64,000 bases of DNA from assembly GCF_000209165.1 (NCBI RefSeq), contig NC_009068.1, positions 2,728,001 through 2,792,000 on the forward strand. Reading direction: 5' to 3'. The notes beneath the pieces were generated by a model. The model ran no database searches. It saw nothing but the letters and a program-made list of their open reading frames with translations, and had not been told where the DNA came from. Position numbers and translations under genes: made by a program. This document shows, one piece after another, positions 41,603 through 51,587 of this stretch (position 1 is the stretch's first letter; every line of letters begins with the position of its first letter). Source of the stretch: Scheffersomyces stipitis CBS 6054. Its lineage: Eukaryota > Ascomycota > Pichiomycetes > Serinales > Debaryomycetaceae.

Positions 41603-42248
41603 ATATTGCTCAAAGCCCAAGGAGACATCCAAGAAGACCATTGATCCATTGGTGCCCTGAGGTCAACGGATCTGAAAGAGAGATCCGAGTCTCGGCCCGC
41701 AATGATGTCTGCAAAATATGGTATGGAACAGGGTTACCAGGATAGGAAATGCCGAGTAGTTTGACAGTTATTATGAGCATTGTGAGCGAATCTTGAATGT
41801 ACACCTCGGAGATTAATTTCTCAGACGAACAAGACTTTCATTGGACCAAATTAACTACAAATTCTTAGTCTACAACTGAAGTCTACTCTGAATATCATGT
41901 TTAACTTAGTCGGTTACGTTATCACTCGCTTTCCGCGATTTTGTAGCCTTTATCTGTATTATCTGGTCAATTTCAGAATTCCTTAAGCTCTCATCTGATC
42001 TGCGGATCTTTTTTCTGTATTCCGCCGCTCTAAAATGATCCGCTGCGTTTTTTCGGCGCTAATTGCTGCAGGGCCCTATCTGGAAATCCCGGTGCTAAAA
42101 ATACTTCTGATCTGCTCAGTCCGACTGCAAATGAATTGTGTTCTCCAACCCAGTGGGTTAGGTGTCTATTTAAGGCCATTGGTCTGCCTGTAACCGACTC
42201 GAGAAAGGAATTCCGTAGACCAACATTGAAAAAACTCAATTGCCAAAA
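41603..42248. other. intergenic, VTA1 relic / ADH promoter
   Basis: No gene is visible. GCCTTTATCTGTAT with CTGGTCA at 41945-41971 recurs near repeat copy C (47617-47648). A TATTTAAG box (42167-42174) lies about 80 bases before the dehydrogenase start. Confidence 0.5.
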
Positions 42249-43373
42249 ATGACAACCTCAAGAACTGTACCTGAAAAATTCTCCGGATTCGGAGTCGATA
42301 AGGCTGAAAACTGGAACAAGGCCAGACTCGTCCGGTTCGACCCTAAACCACTTATGCCATACGACATAACCATCAAGGTCATTGCCTGCGCTGTGTGCGG
42401 AAGTGACTGTCACACCGTTACTGGTAACTTTGGTCCTATAAACAGAGACGATTTGGTCGTGGGCCACGAAATCGTCGGTGAAGTCATTGAGGTCGGCCCC
42501 GAAGTCACCAAACACAAGCTTGGAGACGTCGTTGCCATTGGTGCTCAATCTGACTCGTGCGGTGAATGCAACCGTTGTAAGAGCAACAACGAGCAATACT
42601 GTCAGAAGGGCACCGTTGGTACCTACAACTCTCTTAGCAAGAAGTGCGGTGGTTACATTACCCAAGGTGGATATGCCTCTCACGTCAGAGTCAACTCCCA
42701 TTTCGCTGCTCGTGTTCCAGCTAACTTGGATGTCCATCATGCTGCTCCTTTACTCTGTGGTGGATTGACCGTATACTCTCCAATTGTTCGTCACGCAGGC
42801 TATGACTTGAAGGAAAAGGTCATTGGTATTGTAGGTATTGGAGGTTTGGGATCCATGGCTATTCAAATTGCCAAGGCTTTGGGTGCTAAGGAAGTGGTTG
42901 CATTCTCGAGAAGCTCTAGTAAGAAGGAAGATGCTTTCAAGATGGGTGCATCCAAGTACATAGCTACTAAGGAAGACACAGAATGGGCCAACTCCAACTT
43001 GGACACCTTCGACATGATCCTTAACTGTGCCAGTTTCGGAAAGGGAGTCGACTACGACTCGTTCATCAGAACTTTGAAGTTGGGTGGCAAATACGTCACT
43101 GTCTCTGCCCCTCCTGCGGATGAATCCATCACCATTGCTCCATTCAACTTGCTCATTGGAGGTGGTATCATTGCTGGGTCTGGTATTGGTTCCATGAAGG
43201 AAGCCGACGAATTGTTAAAGTTGTACGCCGACAACAACTTGGCTCCATGGATCGAAAAGGTGCCTATCAGTGAAGAAGGTGTTCACAAGGTGATGAACAG
43301 GATCAGTGTCGGTGACGTCAGATACAGATTTGTGTTGACTGACTTCGACCAGGCTTTTGATTCCAAGTGGTAA
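42249..43373 (+). CDS. NADP-dependent zinc alcohol dehydrogenase, Adh6/Adh7-like
   Basis: The 374-residue medium-chain dehydrogenase is of the cinnamyl-alcohol type. Catalytic zinc ligands are in CAVCGSDCH (Cys50) and GHEIVGE (His73, Glu74). Structural zinc ligands are Cys104, Cys107, Cys110 and Cys118. The Rossmann motif is GIGGLGSMA, and the following AFSRSSSKK with Ser and Arg in place of an acidic residue indicates NADP(H) preference. Such enzymes reduce aldehydes including furfural, cinnamaldehyde and fusel aldehydes. The start at 42249 is the first ATG. I cannot separate ADH6 from ADH7. Confidence 0.92.
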   Translation: MTTSRTVPEKFSGFGVDKAENWNKARLVRFDPKPLMPYDITIKVIACAVCGSDCHTVTGNFGPINRDDLVVGHEIVGEVIEVGPEVTKHKLGDVVAIGAQSDSCGECNRCKSNNEQYCQKGTVGTYNSLSKKCGGYITQGGYASHVRVNSHFAARVPANLDVHHAAPLLCGGLTVYSPIVRHAGYDLKEKVIGIVGIGGLGSMAIQIAKALGAKEVVAFSRSSSKKEDAFKMGASKYIATKEDTEWANSNLDTFDMILNCASFGKGVDYDSFIRTLKLGGKYVTVSAPPADESITIAPFNLLIGGGIIAGSGIGSMKEADELLKLYADNNLAPWIEKVPISEEGVHKVMNRISVGDVRYRFVLTDFDQAFDSKW

Positions 43374-43784
43374 TTACATATGTATAGTGTATACTGTATA
43401 GTGAAGTGTTCACATCTCCATGAATCAGCTATCACGGGTTCTATAACCCCGCGTTACAATTCTTAGATCCAGTATACAAATGGCCAGGGAAGAAAAGCAT
43501 ATGAAAAATGGAGGAACGATAAAATCAGATGAAAGACAGGCGATGTTCGACACCTAGTAGAAAAACCGAATAGCATTATTTCTGTTGAAATCCTGAACAC
43601 TTCATAAGTAATAGAATTTATTGACTATAACTATTTCACAAGAACGTAGTAGCGAATTTCACATTCATATCCATCCACAGGTTTGACTATTCACTTCGTA
43701 TTTAAACTCACACTTTGAACCTTGCAAGCTCTATTCTCAGTTGGTGGCCTTTTCTGATATACTCCATATATTTGTGAAACAGTG
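43374..43784. other. intergenic, ADH 3' end / AYR1 promoter
   Basis: These 411 bases hold TATATAG-like 3' signals just after the dehydrogenase gene and the AYR1 promoter. No gene or repeat is visible. Confidence 0.45.
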
Positions 43785-44660
43785 ATGTCACAGAAATACG
43801 CTTTGATTACCGGTGCTTCCTCTGGTATCGGCTACAGTGTAGCCCGTATACTTGCCCAAAGGGGATATAAGGTACTTGGATGTGCCCCAGAGAAAGATCT
43901 CCTGGGCATGGACTCTTTGAAAGAATATGGCGTCGTTCCGTTTGCTCTCGATATCACCAACATCGATCAGATCAAGAAAGCTGTAGAGTTTGTCCGGGCC
44001 GAAACAGGCGGACGTTTGGATATCTTGTACAACAACGCCGGCATATCTATCGGTGGGCCTGCTACCGAAATACCTGACGACGACTTGGTCCGTTTGTTCA
44101 ATGTCAATGTGTTTGGCCATATCTACATGACGAAGTACTTCATCGGGTTTGTCATAGCTGCTAAAGGTAGGGTTGTTTTCACTTCTTCGGTTGCGGCTCG
44201 TGTTCCGTTATCTTGGATCGGAGCATACTGTGCCTCAAAAGCAGCCATTGACCTGTATGCCCAAGCTCTCCGTGTCGAGATGAAGCCGTTTGGTGTCAGA
44301 GTCCACAGTGTAATCACTGGAGGTGTCAATACCGCCATCTGTGATGTGAACTTTCCCAAATCTTTTGAAGGTTCACGATACGACGTCCCAGGCCTTTATG
44401 ATAGCTTGAAAGCTTCATCTACAATGTCCAGAGACGTATGTATTCAACCAGATGAATATGCCAAACAAGTCATCCGTGACATCACCGGATGGAGAGACCC
44501 AGGCTTCAACCTCTACCACGGTGCCAGAGCGTACACTCTCCATATATTGGGACGCTTCTTCCCTGTCTGGTTGGTTGAGTGGGGGATTGCTTTCCATTTC
44601 AAGCAGTTGAAGCCACTCCGAGAAGTTGCAAGAAGGGCTAAGAAGACAAACACCGCTTGA
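43785..44660 (+). CDS. AYR1: 1-acyldihydroxyacetone-phosphate reductase, Ayr1
   Basis: The 291-residue short-chain dehydrogenase matches S. cerevisiae Ayr1 in length (297). TGASSGIG (9-16) binds the nucleotide, NNAG is at 83-86, and the catalytic triad is Ser134 or Ser135, Tyr148 and Lys152 (YCASK). The stretch MKPFGVRVHSVITGG is Ayr1-like. The enzyme reduces 1-acyl-DHAP to lysophosphatidic acid with NADPH on the ER and lipid droplets; a hydrophobic segment near residues 250-270 could anchor it. Two in-frame CTG codons fall at residues 40 and 157. The start at 43785 follows an in-frame GTG and is the first ATG. Confidence 0.9.
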   Translation: MSQKYALITGASSGIGYSVARILAQRGYKVLGCAPEKDLLGMDSLKEYGVVPFALDITNIDQIKKAVEFVRAETGGRLDILYNNAGISIGGPATEIPDDDLVRLFNVNVFGHIYMTKYFIGFVIAAKGRVVFTSSVAARVPLSWIGAYCASKAAIDLYAQALRVEMKPFGVRVHSVITGGVNTAICDVNFPKSFEGSRYDVPGLYDSLKASSTMSRDVCIQPDEYAKQVIRDITGWRDPGFNLYHGARAYTLHILGRFFPVWLVEWGIAFHFKQLKPLREVARRAKKTNTA

Positions 44661-45284
44661 TACCTAGAACGGACATGCAGAGTATTCTATGTATCAGTCG
44701 GTCTTGTTGTCTCTGAACATTCTATAGAGAAGTAGTACAGAAGTAGGAGAGAACTACATTGCAAAGGTAAGGAAATAGAAGAAATGTATAAATAGAATCT
44801 TATTACTGTTCTGAATCCGCAAAACTCAGCAACTACATGTAAAGGAGAAGCCGGCTAGGTTTATTCGAATACAGCGATTTAATTTTTCATTCGGAAAAGC
44901 GACCGGAATTGGTTCAAACCATCCTGTCAAAAATGTTAATACTAGTGCCCAGAATTATCAAACTAGATTCCAAAAAATACTCACCAGCTATAGGAAATTT
45001 TTAATACCAACAAAATCGTTCATTCCACAGCCTCAGAAGTGACCAGGGTAACTTTGTAGTGCATGTAGCTAGCAGCTAACCTCATAATGCAATTGCAAGC
45101 CCCCTCTATGCTTGATTTCCCCAGGTTTCAATTCAAAATGAGCCCCTATAAGCTCTCTATATGCACTCTATTTATAAAGGGGTTGTGACGTTGTGTCTTA
45201 GGGGGGATTGCCAATATAAATCGGAAAGGACCCAAGAAAATTAAGCGATTAAGCGATCCTTGTTTCTCCACAAGTGCCAAGGCT
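44661..45284. other. intergenic with dispersed-repeat copy A
   Basis: It holds repeat copy A (44901-44950) and, near the right end, a TATTTATAAA box (45168-45177) about 110 bases before the next start. No gene is visible. Confidence 0.5.
44901..44950 (+). repeat. dispersed repeat, copy A
   Basis: GACCGGAATTGGTTCAAAC begins at 44901 and TTAATACTAGTG ends at 44948. It aligns with the reverse complements of copies C and D but is shorter by about 20 bases in the middle. Confidence 0.5.
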
Positions 45285-47366
45285 ATGGGTGAGAAAAACG
45301 GATTGCCCGAAAGACCTCCGAAGTACGAAGTTAATCGCGACTTCATTGCAATTCTAGAATCAGCTGGTGAAAATGACTATGCTAGCTTCAAATACGTAGA
45401 GAGTCCAGGATATGTGTACGCTAAGAACAATGCACGGTATCCAACTTTGCCAGAAACTATTAGTCACTTGAAGTTGTTGAAAGCATTCGGCGAATTGAAA
45501 ACTACAATTGTTGGTACTAGAGATCTAGACTCGAGGGAATCAACCAAGAAATGGCAAGCATTTGTAACAAATGCATCAAGAAGATTCATTTTGTTCATGA
45601 CTGCTTTGAAGAAGTCTCTCGATAGACTGACAGTTGCCCTTGATGACGAATCTGAGCTATACTCGAGAGCGATAGATGCTACCGCAATACAATTGTTGGA
45701 TAATCTTCTACCTCCATTGGATGTGGTGATGGTTTGGCATGCATTCTTGTTGAATCCTCGAAGCTTTTACGATAATTGCATGCGCAATGATATGTTTTGT
45801 TTTGCTAACTTCCCCTTGCCATTGAAGAAATTGAATGATGCCATCGATAACTACTCATTTTCGTATAATCCCTCTAGTGAACTTAAAGACAACTATTTGA
45901 ATCTCATTAGAAATACGACTACGGAAAAGGACGATCTTATCTACGATTTCGAAAAATTCTCAGTGGACGAACAAAGAGTCTCAGTATATTGTCCAATTTG
46001 TGGGCACACATTATCAGAAAATGTTCCATTGGCTGCCGAATTCTTTAACGGCTTTGCTGATGAAAATTTCTCTCAAGATACCAAGATTAGTAATTGCTCG
46101 TGTGACTTTCCTACAACCATATCGCATAATGAACTAAGAAAAAGGCAATTGTATGCAGACATGTCTAGCCCTGTCCCATTGCCTGGGTTGTATAAGTTCT
46201 TTTCTTGCAAGATATCAAATAACTTTATTAGAATTCAAAGGGAGCCTCGGAAATTAAATGAGAATATAAAGAAAGACTTCAGAACTAGGGTGCTTTCCTA
46301 TATGAGAACGAACTCATTGGAAAGTATAATAAGGGAATCAATGAGAAGCAGGCACTATTGGAAGCAAATAAAAATACTTCTTCGGTTGTACTTACTGATG
46401 AACTTGGTCTACTTGACTGTCGACGGGGGTTTACCAATTTGGGAAGATTTGGTAGGTTGTGTCTTGAGACAAGAGAGATTCGTCGAAAAGATGAACGAAC
46501 TCGATTGGCTTCATTCGCCAGTTATAAAACAAAGTTTAGCTGAGTCTACCATTAGGTATTCTCGCTTTTTCAGTTTATTAAAAGGAACTAGTACTATGCT
46601 TGTACCAACAATGGACATTGACTTGATTTGGCACACTCATCAACTATCACTCCATTACTATTTTGCTGATTGCATGAATTCTGAGACTGGAGGAGTCATC
46701 GATCATGATGATAAGGTTGAAACAGTAAGACTAGATTCGTCTTTTGCTGAAACGACAAGGTTGTACAAACAACGATTCAAAGAGGAGTATTCTATTTGCT
46801 TTTGTTGGTACTGTGTTTGTATTCGTTCTAATTCACAGTCAAAATTGAAAAGGCTTTTCAAGTCTAAAAAGCTAAAGGAAGATGAAGCATCAATTAAATC
46901 CAGTCCACTATATGTCAATTCGTTGGGCTTGACCCATATCAGCATTCACAACGCAATTGTCATGCCCTCTACGATAGCTAAAAGACGACAAGAATTGATT
47001 GAAAAAAGGTATGAGAATAAAACTAAGACCAAGAACCAAATGCCGTGGCAACTGGACACTCAGGCATATGCCTACAGTGCTTATCCATTCATGTTCGTTG
47101 TTCCTCCCCTTTCACCAATCCCTTTTGGACAATGCACATTTTATGATAGTGGACTTTGCTGTACTGTCAATGATAGTTCAAGTGGATTCAGCGGAATTAA
47201 TGGGTGTGCCTCCACTACTGGATGTGCATCCACTACTTCATGTGCTGGTGGCAGCAATGCTGGAATGGGTGGTGGTTGTGGAGGTGCTGGTGGTTGTGGA
47301 GGTAGTGGTGGTTGTGGAGGCGGTGGGGGTGGTTGCGGCGGTGGTTGCGGCGGAGGTGGGAATTAG
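45285..47366 (+). CDS. DUF1399 glycine-rich (GRDP-like) protein
   Basis: The 693-residue product carries the DUF1399 signature twice: VWHAFLLNPRSFYDNC at about residue 150 and DLIWHTHQLSLHYYFADC at about residue 446. Proteins with this domain are found in plants (GRDP1/2, stress-linked) and fungi, with no firmly known reaction. CxxC pairs (YCPICGH near residue 234, CFCWYC near 507) suggest metal binding. The last 50 residues are nearly all Gly and Cys (GGCGG repeats), a tail seen in fungal members of the family. No signal peptide or membrane span is visible. Function is unknown. Confidence 0.8.
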   Translation: MGEKNGLPERPPKYEVNRDFIAILESAGENDYASFKYVESPGYVYAKNNARYPTLPETISHLKLLKAFGELKTTIVGTRDLDSRESTKKWQAFVTNASRRFILFMTALKKSLDRLTVALDDESELYSRAIDATAIQLLDNLLPPLDVVMVWHAFLLNPRSFYDNCMRNDMFCFANFPLPLKKLNDAIDNYSFSYNPSSELKDNYLNLIRNTTTEKDDLIYDFEKFSVDEQRVSVYCPICGHTLSENVPLAAEFFNGFADENFSQDTKISNCSCDFPTTISHNELRKRQLYADMSSPVPLPGLYKFFSCKISNNFIRIQREPRKLNENIKKDFRTRVLSYMRTNSLESIIRESMRSRHYWKQIKILLRLYLLMNLVYLTVDGGLPIWEDLVGCVLRQERFVEKMNELDWLHSPVIKQSLAESTIRYSRFFSLLKGTSTMLVPTMDIDLIWHTHQLSLHYYFADCMNSETGGVIDHDDKVETVRLDSSFAETTRLYKQRFKEEYSICFCWYCVCIRSNSQSKLKRLFKSKKLKEDEASIKSSPLYVNSLGLTHISIHNAIVMPSTIAKRRQELIEKRYENKTKTKNQMPWQLDTQAYAYSAYPFMFVVPPLSPIPFGQCTFYDSGLCCTVNDSSSGFSGINGCASTTGCASTTSCAGGSNAGMGGGCGGAGGCGGSGGCGGGGGGCGGGCGGGGN

Positions 47367-48520
47367 ACTTCGATAAACTGTATCTCTAATTACATTCAAT
47401 CAAATCCAATTAAACGTGCTATATCTACAAATATGAATGAAATGTTACTACTTGAACGGACTGAAAAATGTAGAATTCAAAAATGTAGAATTCAATGTTT
47501 GAGTGATTCGGCCCGTCTCACGAATTACAGTCGAACACACATTTGAATATCGTAGTCGAAATAACTCTATGTTAGAAATTGTACTATGAGGAGTAGCTTA
47601 AATAGCCCGCCGCTGCCGCCTTTATCTGTATATATTATATTACTGGTCACTCATTAGTCTGGTATGAACAATCTCTTCGACTAGTATTAAAAACTTTCAA
47701 TAACTGGTTTGAATATTTTGGAGTCTAGTTTAAATCAATTCCGACCGCTGGTTTTAACTATTGTGACCGGATGGTTCCTATTCCGGTCACTATTCCGAAC
47801 AAAGAATGAGATCACAAAGAAGTCTTAATACAAATCCACGTCATTATATCTTTAAGAAATAGATACTGCATGTGGTTCGGTGATTATTTCCGAAGGGAGG
47901 CTCCTCGGTTTGAGTTTACTGAATGCTTGAAAGAGCCTTGGAAACTGTTGCTAGCAAGATTTCCAACTGAATTGTAGGGCTAAGTATCATCTATTGGTAT
48001 CACCAGCTTCCTGCTATTTCGAAATGTTATAAATACATTTTCAGCAATGGGGATAGGGCCAAATCCCAAGTGCACCACGAAAACCGGTAGTTTTCCAGAA
48101 ACAGTCGATTCTTCAATTCTTTCGTCATGCATCTCACGTGATCCGCGATAAACGAGAACGAGCATAACGACACAAATAAGAGTCTCAGTTTGTAAGCCTC
48201 AGGATCTTTAATTTGACTTTTTTCTATACTTCTATTTATACACTTTAATTTATAACCATCCGGACGAGATGGTCAACTACACGAGAGTACGTAGCAGCTA
48301 GCGACATTTGAAACGGTGGACGACATTTTCTTTGACAAAGACAGTGTGTTGTTATTTGTACAACACACATTGCCCCTATAGTACTGTGCCCCGACTGTGC
48401 CACGTACTGGAAAACCTTTTGCCACTGTTTCGTGTCTTTTTGCGATTTTTAACTGTTTACTAACATCAATAGCTTCCCATAAGGAAGAAGCAAGTCGAGA
48501 GCGACGATTTCGGAGCGGAG
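47367..48520. other. intergenic, GRDP-like 3' end / BSD2 promoter
   Basis: No gene is visible in 1.15 kb. It has AAATGTAGAATTC duplicated near 47466-47490, repeat copy C (47680-47747), an E-box CACGTG (48135-48140), and in the BSD2 promoter GCGACATTT (48301-48309) with CGACATTTTC (48321-48330). Confidence 0.55.
47680..47747 (-). repeat. dispersed repeat, copy C
   Basis: On the plus strand it reads CTAGTATTAAAAACTTTCAA, then TAACTGGTTTGAATATTTTG, and ends ATCAATTCCGACCG. It aligns over its full length with copy D at 62515 (about 70% by eye) and in reverse with copies A and B. Confidence 0.5.
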
Positions 48521-49759
48521 ATGGACGATTTGAGTGGATCTTCTGCTAATAACCGGCTCCTAGACTCTTTTGCATCGCCAGACCTTGACGATTACGACTA
48601 TGAAGACGACGATGAAAATCAACTTAAACACATGAATAACCCCACGGGCGTTTCCAGCATTTCTGGAGCCGATACGAGCCCTGTAACAGGCTCTGGAGAC
48701 GACAGGTTGGATCACGAGTTCGTTCCCATCTCTGCAATTCAGGAACGACTCCATGGACCATCGGAACCGTCCGGAACTCAAGAAATGAATAATGACATCT
48801 ACAATAACATCGACAGTATCGACAGAGACACCATTAACGACAATAGTAATAGTAATAATAGCAGCAGCAGCAGTGAAGGTCAGACTGACTTGGAGCTGCA
48901 GGCTCCTCTAGGAAGATTAACTACGCGGACTCGAATTCTTAATGTGATTCATCACTTGGTTCCAATCAAGCAAACTTACGATCGGATTAATAATGGACTA
49001 ACTACGGGCCGGATGCAGCCGAACACGCCTGGTCGCTTTATAGGCCTGGGAACCGATGGCGTGTTTCGTAATCTAATGGCTAAACCAGATACCGAAGCTA
49101 CGAGACAAGAGCAGGAAACAAATCCTCCTTCATATGAAGAGGCGGCTGCTGATGCGACACCGGAGTACTGGGAGCTGACGGTCATTCTGCCGTTGTACGA
49201 GGACGAAGTATTTGTAGAAGGCTTACCTGTAGGAAACATTGCTAACTTTGTCTGGAACGGGTTGGTGACTGTAGCGTTCCAGTTCATCGGCTTTGTATTG
49301 TGCTACTTGTTGCACACATCACATGCTGCAAAACACGGCTCGAGAGCTGGTTTGGGTATTACATTCATCTTCTATGGCTGGGGAATGGTTCCTTCCAACT
49401 TTGGTCATGCTGACAAGGTTCCGCTGAAGTATGAGCCTCTGGACCCCAATGTGTTCGACGTAGACAAGTCACTGACAGTACCTGTGGATCATTTGGATAC
49501 GTACAACTCTGGCATCTTTCAGCAGCACGCAGACGATCCTAGCGCTGGATCTGTGGCTAATAGTACCCCGTATATTTCGTACGGAATCATTGCATTTGGC
49601 TTGTTCATTATCATTAAGTCGGTTGTGGACTATTATAGGGTGAAACAGATGGAGAAGGTGATCTTGTCACCGCCTAACCGTGCTCCGCCAGTGGTCACAT
49701 CCACCACGGAGAATGTAAATAACATAGACGAAGCCGAAGAGACAAGGGACATAGAGTAG
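48521..49759 (+). CDS. BSD2: Rsp5 adaptor Bsd2 (NDFIP family)
   Basis: The 412-residue protein has an acidic, N/S-rich cytosolic N-terminus (a repeated ACAATAGTAATAGTAATAATAGC-type tract near 48840 encodes Asn and Ser). The PPxY motif PPSY lies at 202-205 inside NPPSYEEAAAD. Three hydrophobic segments follow (about 240-265, 272-290 and 350-368), with FIFYGWGMVPSN between the second and third. This is the Bsd2/NDFIP layout: a Golgi and endosome membrane adaptor that recruits the Rsp5 ubiquitin ligase to cargo such as Smf1 metal transporters. It is longer than S. cerevisiae Bsd2 (321), mostly at the N-terminus. Confidence 0.87.
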   Translation: MDDLSGSSANNRLLDSFASPDLDDYDYEDDDENQLKHMNNPTGVSSISGADTSPVTGSGDDRLDHEFVPISAIQERLHGPSEPSGTQEMNNDIYNNIDSIDRDTINDNSNSNNSSSSSEGQTDLELQAPLGRLTTRTRILNVIHHLVPIKQTYDRINNGLTTGRMQPNTPGRFIGLGTDGVFRNLMAKPDTEATRQEQETNPPSYEEAAADATPEYWELTVILPLYEDEVFVEGLPVGNIANFVWNGLVTVAFQFIGFVLCYLLHTSHAAKHGSRAGLGITFIFYGWGMVPSNFGHADKVPLKYEPLDPNVFDVDKSLTVPVDHLDTYNSGIFQQHADDPSAGSVANSTPYISYGIIAFGLFIIIKSVVDYYRVKQMEKVILSPPNRAPPVVTSTTENVNNIDEAEETRDIE

Positions 49760-49761
49760 TT

Positions 49762-50010
49762 AGATTAGTATACTATAGTGGACTCTACTTTACCATTAGT
49801 ATACTGTGTTATGCTGTATCGATAGTATTTATACAGAATGAAAAAGTATGATACAATACTAGCATACAGTTTATACTATACCGATGAGTATAGTGTACTT
49901 TGTACTACACCACTATTCTTGATTAGCATTTCACTTTATTCTACATTAGTATATTATTCGATATTAGCATAGGATATTAATTAATTAGTATATTACTTTT
50001 CAATAATGTA
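49762..50010. repeat. degenerate TTAGTATA-type repeats
   Basis: The convergent 3' region of BSD2 and CTP1 holds many scattered TTAGTATA-like octamers: at 49765, 49796 and 49951, with relatives such as TTAGCATA, CTAGCATA and GAGTATAG throughout. They may be AT-rich 3'-end signals shared by the two convergent genes or a decayed tandem repeat. Confidence 0.4.
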
Positions 50011-50040
50011 CACTTCTATATGCATATGAATGATTGGTGC

Positions 50041-51209
50041 TCAGCCCATGATCACCAACATCTTTTCGTAGATGGTAAAAACAATACCACCACTCAACAC
50101 CAATCTGCCCAAACGTGGAGTGGCTCCCTTCCAGAACGTCAAGAGACCTTCTTCCTTAAAGATCTTAGCGAAACAGTTGACGGTAGATGTGTAGAGCTTA
50201 TCTGCACCTAAGGCTTGCATTCTGGTCTTGACGGTATCGATAGGCATGGTAGTATAGACAGTGATAATTCCAGCAAAAGAACCTACAGCAAAGGTAGCTA
50301 CTGAACTTAAAGGCTGGTCCGGACGAGAGCCACTGGCTTGTTGAATCATAGTCTTGATGGCATTGTAAGATCCCAATCTGACAGCCTGGTTAGCAGCCTG
50401 CCTCAACGAAACTGGTACCACACCAGCATAAATGCCCTTGAATCCAAGATCTCTACAAAGCTTTAATGTGCCTGAAACAAGTCCGTTTTGGTATTTTGGT
50501 TTAGCCAGTTGTTTGTCATCAATCAAAGCTGTTTTGATTGCTTCAAAAGGAGTCACCGCCACCACAGACTCAAGCAAACCAGCACCGAGTCCGGCTATCA
50601 CACCTCTAGGACCAGACAACTTTCCGTTCTTGTCAGCCAAAAGCGCCTTGATGGAATCGAACCCAAGAAAACGAACAGAAGCCTTGACGGTGTTTCCTAC
50701 TACAAAGGCTGGACATCCTACGTAAAGGGAGCCCACGCCTTGAGTCTTGGCCACATTGAAGATCAACACCAATGGGTTTCTAGATATGTTGGCTGATTTG
50801 TCGATCAACTGTAGTCTTGTTTTGGCAAACTCGAAGGGGTAGGTGATGACACCCTCGATAGCACCAGCTGTACCTCCAGCTATGAATGACTTAAGAGGAT
50901 CAACCTTTTTCTGAAGAAGTTAGTAGAAAGCATTACAAGAAGCTTTGATAGAATTGATAGAATTAGACAGCAATCTTATTTGTTCTAAGGCTGTTGAACA
51001 TTAACACTTTTAAAACTTTCACTGTTGTGCCCTTGTAAGAATTCACTCTCTCTAATTTAATTTTTCACCTTTGACTAATTTTTCAATTTGAATTCTTCAG
51101 CAATTTTCACTTTAATTTTTCACTTTTAATTCACTTTTGACCCTTTCCCTTCTCTCTATCAATTTCAAAAGCATAATAGCTCTGTAGGACATACCTTTTG
51201 AGCACTCAT
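50041..51209 (-). CDS. CTP1: mitochondrial citrate transporter, two exons
   Basis: Read as complement(join(50041..50910, 51195..51209)), this gives 294 residues (S. cerevisiae Ctp1 has 299). The first exon is 15 bases and encodes MSAQK; exon 2 continues KKVDPLKSFIAGGTAG. Three mitochondrial-carrier repeats show Px[DE]xx[KR] motifs: YPFEFAKTR, TPFEAIKTA and MPIDTVKTR. The set of repeats and AFVVGNTVKASVRFL match Ctp1, which exchanges citrate for dicarboxylates across the inner membrane and feeds cytosolic acetyl-CoA. Taken alone, the long frame would start inside repeat 1, so the exon is required. An E-box (51302-51307) lies upstream. Confidence 0.95.
50911..51194 (-). other. CTP1: intron in CTP1 (284 nt)
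   Basis: On the minus strand the donor is GTATGTCC beginning at 51194, the branch point TACTAAC lies at 50925-50919, and the acceptor TTCTTCAG ends at 50911. It falls between codons. The interior has several AATTTTTCAC-like repeats (51055-51140). Confidence 0.93.
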
Positions 51210-51587
51210 GGTTGTTTCAAGTTTCAGCCTTTGAAGAGTTGCAATTGATAAGATTGAAAAATTTGAGAAATCGTGGAGATTGAGTCAAAATGCTCTGTTC
51301 TCACGTGAGTGCTCTGCAACCACTTGACCGGTTTCGGCTAGTTTGCGGAGAAGGAAGAAGATAGAGAAGTAAAGAGAAGATCGAAAAGTGACCAACTGGA
51401 AATGTCGGTGAAAGGATCATAAAAGATAAGTCGAATACACAACATAATTTGGAAACAAGTTACAATCAAAATTGCAAGATCGCTAATAGAATAATTGCAA
51501 AATGAAGAAAGAAAATCACTTACTCCTACTTATTATATTTCTATGATTTTTAATTTTCTTTTCTCCATTTTATATACATATAACTAT
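51210..51587. other. CTP1 promoter / TFA1 3' flank
   Basis: It contains an E-box in TCACGTGA (51301-51308), 93 bases from the CTP1 ATG, and AT-rich sequence near TFA1. No gene is visible. Confidence 0.5.
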
